Positions 60,236 through 64,000 of a stretch of DNA of 64,000 bases are shown piece after piece (position 1 is the stretch's first letter; each line of letters opens with the position of its first letter). Source of the stretch: Isoetes taiwanensis (Eukaryota; Streptophyta; Lycopodiopsida; Isoetales; Isoetaceae); the NCBI GenBank assembly GCA_021234155.1, contig JAJEKV010000800.1:24514-88513 (forward strand). Reading direction: 5' to 3'. Made by a program: the position numbers and the translations under genes. The notes under the pieces are model-generated. The model was not told the DNA's origin, did no database searches, and worked only from the letters and a program-made list of their open reading frames with translations.

Positions 60236-62023
60236 AGGTGTTCTGAGATAATGTTGAGGCTGCCCTTTATGTATAATTGGTTGGATGCTAGGGGTTCTGA
60301 CAAAATGTTGGGGCTGGCCTTTCCCATAGATGTCAATGACTGTGTTTCCTAGAAATATGTCATCTTGCAATGCTATTCATGTAGAACTGCACCCAGGAAC
60401 AACAATGGCAACGAAATTAACTTATTATGTGCAACATCTAAACATGTCGTTTTAATTTGAGTAATAGTAGTCTTAACATCTACTTTGGACCTTGGTGCAA
60501 TTTGGATTTTGGTTACGATCTACAGATCCATTTGAAAACAAATGTCACTGCTGGGAATCGTCATTCATCTTACCTATCATTTTAAACATGTGTGTCTATA
60601 TATTCAGATAAAATTCAAGCAGCATCTTGCAAACATTTGCAGATCATCTACTCATGAATGGATGTCCAGTCACAGCAGATGGATGTGTTGGAATTACATC
60701 AAAGGTTATTGCACAAGCACTTAACACGGCAGTCATCAAAGAAGAATACATGATGAATCGTTGACAGCAGTGGATGTGGTTCAAACTTTGGACATTGGCG
60801 ATTGACACCAATGGGATCATCTGATGCTAGATGTGTGACATTATTATGCTATTTTGTAAAGGTTCACAAAGTTGTTGCAGCCATGTCGGCTTGATGTCAT
60901 CTTCCAGATGCGTTAGCCATGTATGGACAAACTTTCTTGGTGCCTGCCATGTATGAAAGAATAAATTCTATGCAAATTTGCATGCTGATTGCATTAGATA
61001 GTTCGATCTAAAGAAATCTTCTGTCCATGTGGTGCTGAGAAATATTTACGTTGCTAGTAATAATTGGGCCTTCTTCAATCTTAGCAGCATCATAAAATGT
61101 AAAGTTACATAAAGCCTTAATGGAACTTGATAATACAGGGCCTTAATGGTAGGAATATGTTCAGAAAGAGATGGAAGAGACAACTGTGTTTCATTTTGTG
61201 CAAAATCACAAAGCAATAAACGGTGATCACATTTTTTCATTGATGGTGTATAAGAGTTTTGTTTATTGCAAGACTAACCTTAAATGTGGACAAAGAGTAG
61301 AAGTTCATGCAGAATAGAGCCGATAGCCATACCTAGAAAAAAATTGTAGAGAAATCCAAGTTAGAGTTGCCACTTGACAATGTTGATTGATTGGAGTACT
61401 TACTCTAGATCTTGAGATGGAAATGCAATGAGGAGAGAAGGACGCAATATGGTCAGTGGTTGCAATATCGACGGAAGAAATTTTGTTAGGTCGAAACGGT
61501 GTTTGATCTACACCGTTGACCTAGAACCTAGAAAGTGGCTGGAGATCTTGTTCCCAAAGTACTAGCTTAATGGAAATGCAAGCAAAGTACATCATAAATA
61601 AGCTCATTAGTGATGCAAAATGATACTAAAGGACATTGAAAGCACAAAAAACAATAGACATTTTGGAATACTTTTCTGTCTTCTTCCCTTTCTCTTTTTT
61701 CCCTTCAGTTCCCTTTGTTCGGTTTAGTGGCTAGTACATTGGACTAGCATCTTGTGTTCAATTCCTTGGGGTGCAAAAGATGCAGTGAGTTGTCTAGGTA
61801 TACATACATTTGACGATATAATAGAGTAAAACTTGATCTAGACAGAATCTAAGGTCTTTATAAGCATGACGTAAAAATACTATCTATCCATCCATCCATC
61901 CATCTATCTTTTTCTCTTTCTTTTCGTTGATTAGTTGGAGTTTCTTTTTTACTTTTTCCTTTCTTTTTTTCCTTTTCCTTTTTCATTTTTACAATGAGAA
62001 TTAAATCTCCTTTCTTCTCGACT
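60236..62023. other. No supported gene
   Basis: AT-rich DNA. A (ATCC)n microsatellite lies at about 61885-61907, followed by a long T/C-rich stretch (61907-61990) directly before the pseudogene. Confidence 0.4.
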
Positions 62024-63115
62024 CATGGACTTCTCTAAGTGCCAACAATGGTATCTGGATGGAGAACATTGGGATCCCCAGGTTCCCTTTGAGCTTCTCC
62101 ATCCCTACTGCTCCAAGATATAGATCTAATTAGTAATGTGCAAGCACATCCGGACTATACCACATTTTTTGAGTTTTACATCCAGGACATGGTTCCCCAG
62201 TACATTCCACATGGAGACCCTCCTCGGCTATATTTTAGGCAAGCAATTTTGCTACAGATGATGGGAGGCGACCGCCATGCCTCCAACATCCATGGCATTA
62301 TTCGTTGGGCTAAGGACCCTCCCACCATACAGTGGAATGGTCAGACCTACTTTGAGGTCCGCCTTGCCTTAGCCATCTTGATGGACTAGTATGTAGAAGA
62401 CGAGGACATGCCCATAGAGAATGGGAAGATGCAGGTTCCCTTGCCTTTAGAAGATGATGAGCGAATCAGCCGAGATGATTTTATGCGATGGAAACAGTTG
62501 GTGGAGGAGATGCCAATACCTAGAAGCCAGGGGTCCAAACTTACCTAGCTAGATACATTACCCGTAGTTTATGTCAATGGACAGGAGTATCTTTTGCGTG
62601 AAGATATTATGTGGACGTATCCTGTCATTGCCAATCTCAAGCACAAGAAGAAGACCGAAGTCCTATACGAGCTCGTTGAGTATTGTATAGATGACTTCAT
62701 TGAATTCTTCCCGACAAAGTTCCTGCCACAGTTTCAGCAGTTGTGAAGTTTCCAACCAAAAAATATCGAGCCTGTGGATACCCTTTTGAGGCAGCGACAC
62801 CTGATGTTGCAAGAAGCCCCATCAGAACCTCCTGCTAAAGCTTTCGCTCTATGGGATCCCATGTCCCTAATATTAATGATGTCAAGTTTCTATGGAACCG
62901 AATGAGGAAAGGGAGGACTTGTAAGAAAACAAGAATCATGTTCGGGAAGAGAAACAGGAAGCCAAGGAAGAGGAAATGTCAGTGGGCATTGAAAAAGAAG
63001 TGGCTACCTCCATCTCGGAAGAAGTAAAGACCCTGGATAACCACGCCAGCGCTTCTTCCTATCAGCATCAAGGAAGGGCAGGTCCTATTTGTTGCTTGGG
63101 ACCTAGTTCCTGAGG
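62024..63115 (+). pseudogene. Unidentified protein gene with nonsense mutations
   Basis: I do not recognise the family. From MDFSKCQQWYLDGEHWDP (62024) a one-base shift near 62120 leads to a long collinear frame with HPDYTTFFEFYIQDMVPQYI, LQMMGGDRHASNIHGIIRWA, DDFMRWKQLVEEMPIPRSQG and VYVNGQEYLLREDIMWTY. The frame is interrupted only by TAG (62387), TAG (62546) and TGA (62744). Each is one C-to-T change away from Gln or Arg. After a further shift the end is glutamate rich (REEKQEAKEEEMSVGIEKE, about 62945-63000). It might be a retroelement gag or a plant lineage-specific gene. Confidence 0.6.
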
Positions 63116-63625
63116 CAGAGGCATCATGATGGGCACTTCGTGCCTTATCAACTTTAGTAGGTCACAAGGTTCACTCTTGTGCTAGTACGACGTGACCTTG
63201 TCATTGCTGCCTTGGGGCAAGATATATAGCCGCCTGGATGAGCATGAGGCAATCCCTTTTTGCCAAAGGTTGCATCAGCGGCTGCCCTCACCATCCGCCC
63301 AAGCATCACCTTGCTCCGTCATTGATGGCCACATGAGCCTCCAACTCTCATGGAAAAAGATGCAAGACCGAGCTCCTAAAATTATTTTTATATAAATATT
63401 GTGTTGGCCTTCAGGCATTATTCTATGTATAGCCGTAATTGGCATTCTTTTTTGTATTAAGTAACACAAATTTTCATGACTTATGAGTTGTTAGACTACT
63501 TCTTGTATGGATGATCTTTGTGTACATTAAATCAAATTCCATTTGATTCATACACACATCTCACCTATAATTTAATTTTTTCTCTTGATATAGACGACAT
63601 ACGAAACCCTTCCTGATCTACTTCA

Positions 63626-63919
63626 GTGCAGCAGCGACGGTTAACTCTTGAACAGGAACTTGTACTTATAAAATGCCAGATGGCTAAGCTCCAGGCATAC
63701 ATACTGCAAAAAAACCTTTCACCCATGGTTCAAGAGTATAGTCCCGAGGTGTCGCGATTGAAGTTAATCAAATGCTGCCCCCCCACTGCACCGGCATTTG
63801 CCGCTCACGCCGACACGTTCCAAGCATGCTCGGAACTCCTCTTCGTCGATGCTAGTTGGATTCTTCCGACTCCCACCGGACTCTTCAACTTCATAAGAAA
63901 ATCATGCCAAGTCCCATAA
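63626..63919 (+). CDS. Short open frame, unknown
   Basis: 97 codons. The first 25 residues (RRLTLEQELVLIKCQMAKLQ) look like a short amphipathic helix. No family recognised. It may be a further exon or remnant of the degenerate gene upstream, from which about 500 bp of noncoding DNA separates it. Confidence 0.2.
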   Translation: MQQRRLTLEQELVLIKCQMAKLQAYILQKNLSPMVQEYSPEVSRLKLIKCCPPTAPAFAAHADTFQACSELLFVDASWILPTPTGLFNFIRKSCQVP

Positions 63920-64000
63920 AAGGACTACGGGGAAAGGCGATTGACTCTGCAATCACCAATATTTGGAAGAATCGCAAGTTTGTGCAATTATCTAGTTTAT

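Noticed and set aside
63192-63395. Open frame on the plus strand (67 codons)
   Set aside because: No motif, and it follows a degenerate gene; indistinguishable from chance.
1-64000. CRISPR arrays, bacterial operons, rRNA genes
   Set aside because: No regularly spaced identical repeats with unique spacers; the only spaced repeats (10766-13106) are about 75-80 bp and about 207-214 bp apart inside a plant LTR element. No rRNA sequence recognised.

Overview
The window is nuclear DNA of a land plant with a large, transposon-rich genome. The signs are a degenerate class III peroxidase with plant-type introns, an F-box gene, an intronless PLS-type PPR gene, Ty3/Gypsy LTR elements and several L1- and L2/RTE-like LINEs. 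The PPR style (many CGSLEEA-type repeats, intronless) and the sparse genes fit a fern or another seedless plant, but that is inference. Few host genes are visible: the peroxidase remnant (16.5-16.9 kb, minus), the F-box gene (18.2-19.4 kb, plus), the broken PPR gene (29.4-32.2 kb, minus) and an unidentified broken gene (62.0-63.1 kb, plus).

Left region, 0.4-15.2 kb: a tandem duplication of about 840 bp whose second copy is split by a 13.3-kb chromovirus-type Ty3/Gypsy element lying on the minus strand (3' LTR 1587-3180, PPT, integrase with chromodomain, RNase H, RT, protease, gag, PBS matching initiator Met tRNA, 5' LTR 13316-about 14902). Between the 5' LTR and gag it carries about 4.5 kb of extra DNA holding two accessory genes. 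Each has its own TATA box, and each is preceded by copies of one structured repeat of about 75-80 bp (two upstream of the first gene, three upstream of the second).

The first accessory gene (12594-11356, minus) is the main discovery. It starts with the exact histone H3 tail MARTKQTARK, continues through a long lysine/arginine/glutamate-rich segment, and ends in a divergent H3 histone fold with the motif HAKRVTCMPKDIRLA. It looks like a histone H3-related gene carried by a retrotransposon whose own integrase has a chromodomain, a module that in other proteins reads the H3 tail. The reading frame is interrupted by three frameshifts and one stop. The second accessory gene (10487-9049) is unidentified.

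Middle region, 19.4-43.9 kb: remnants of LINE 3' ends and RTs, the PPR pseudogene with a 142-bp tandem duplication, and one nearly complete L1-like LINE (33.4-39.3 kb, minus) with ORF1, endonuclease and RT.

Right region: a second Ty3/Gypsy element (43951-53962, minus), without a visible chromodomain and with an RNase H domain between protease and RT, its 5' LTR cut off at a poly-T tract. Then come a Helitron helicase fragment (55.0 kb), an L2/RTE/CR1-like LINE fragment with an (AATTG)n tail (57.5-59.4 kb), a roughly 400-bp tandem repeat (59.4-60.2 kb) and the degenerate gene at 62-63 kb.

A cross-cutting oddity: wherever two copies of a sequence can be compared (LTR pairs, the split duplication), one copy has CAG/CTG and the other CG, CCG or CGG at the same place. 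This suggests sequence errors or change focused on CHG methylation sites. Many frameshifts in these elements may therefore not be genuine.
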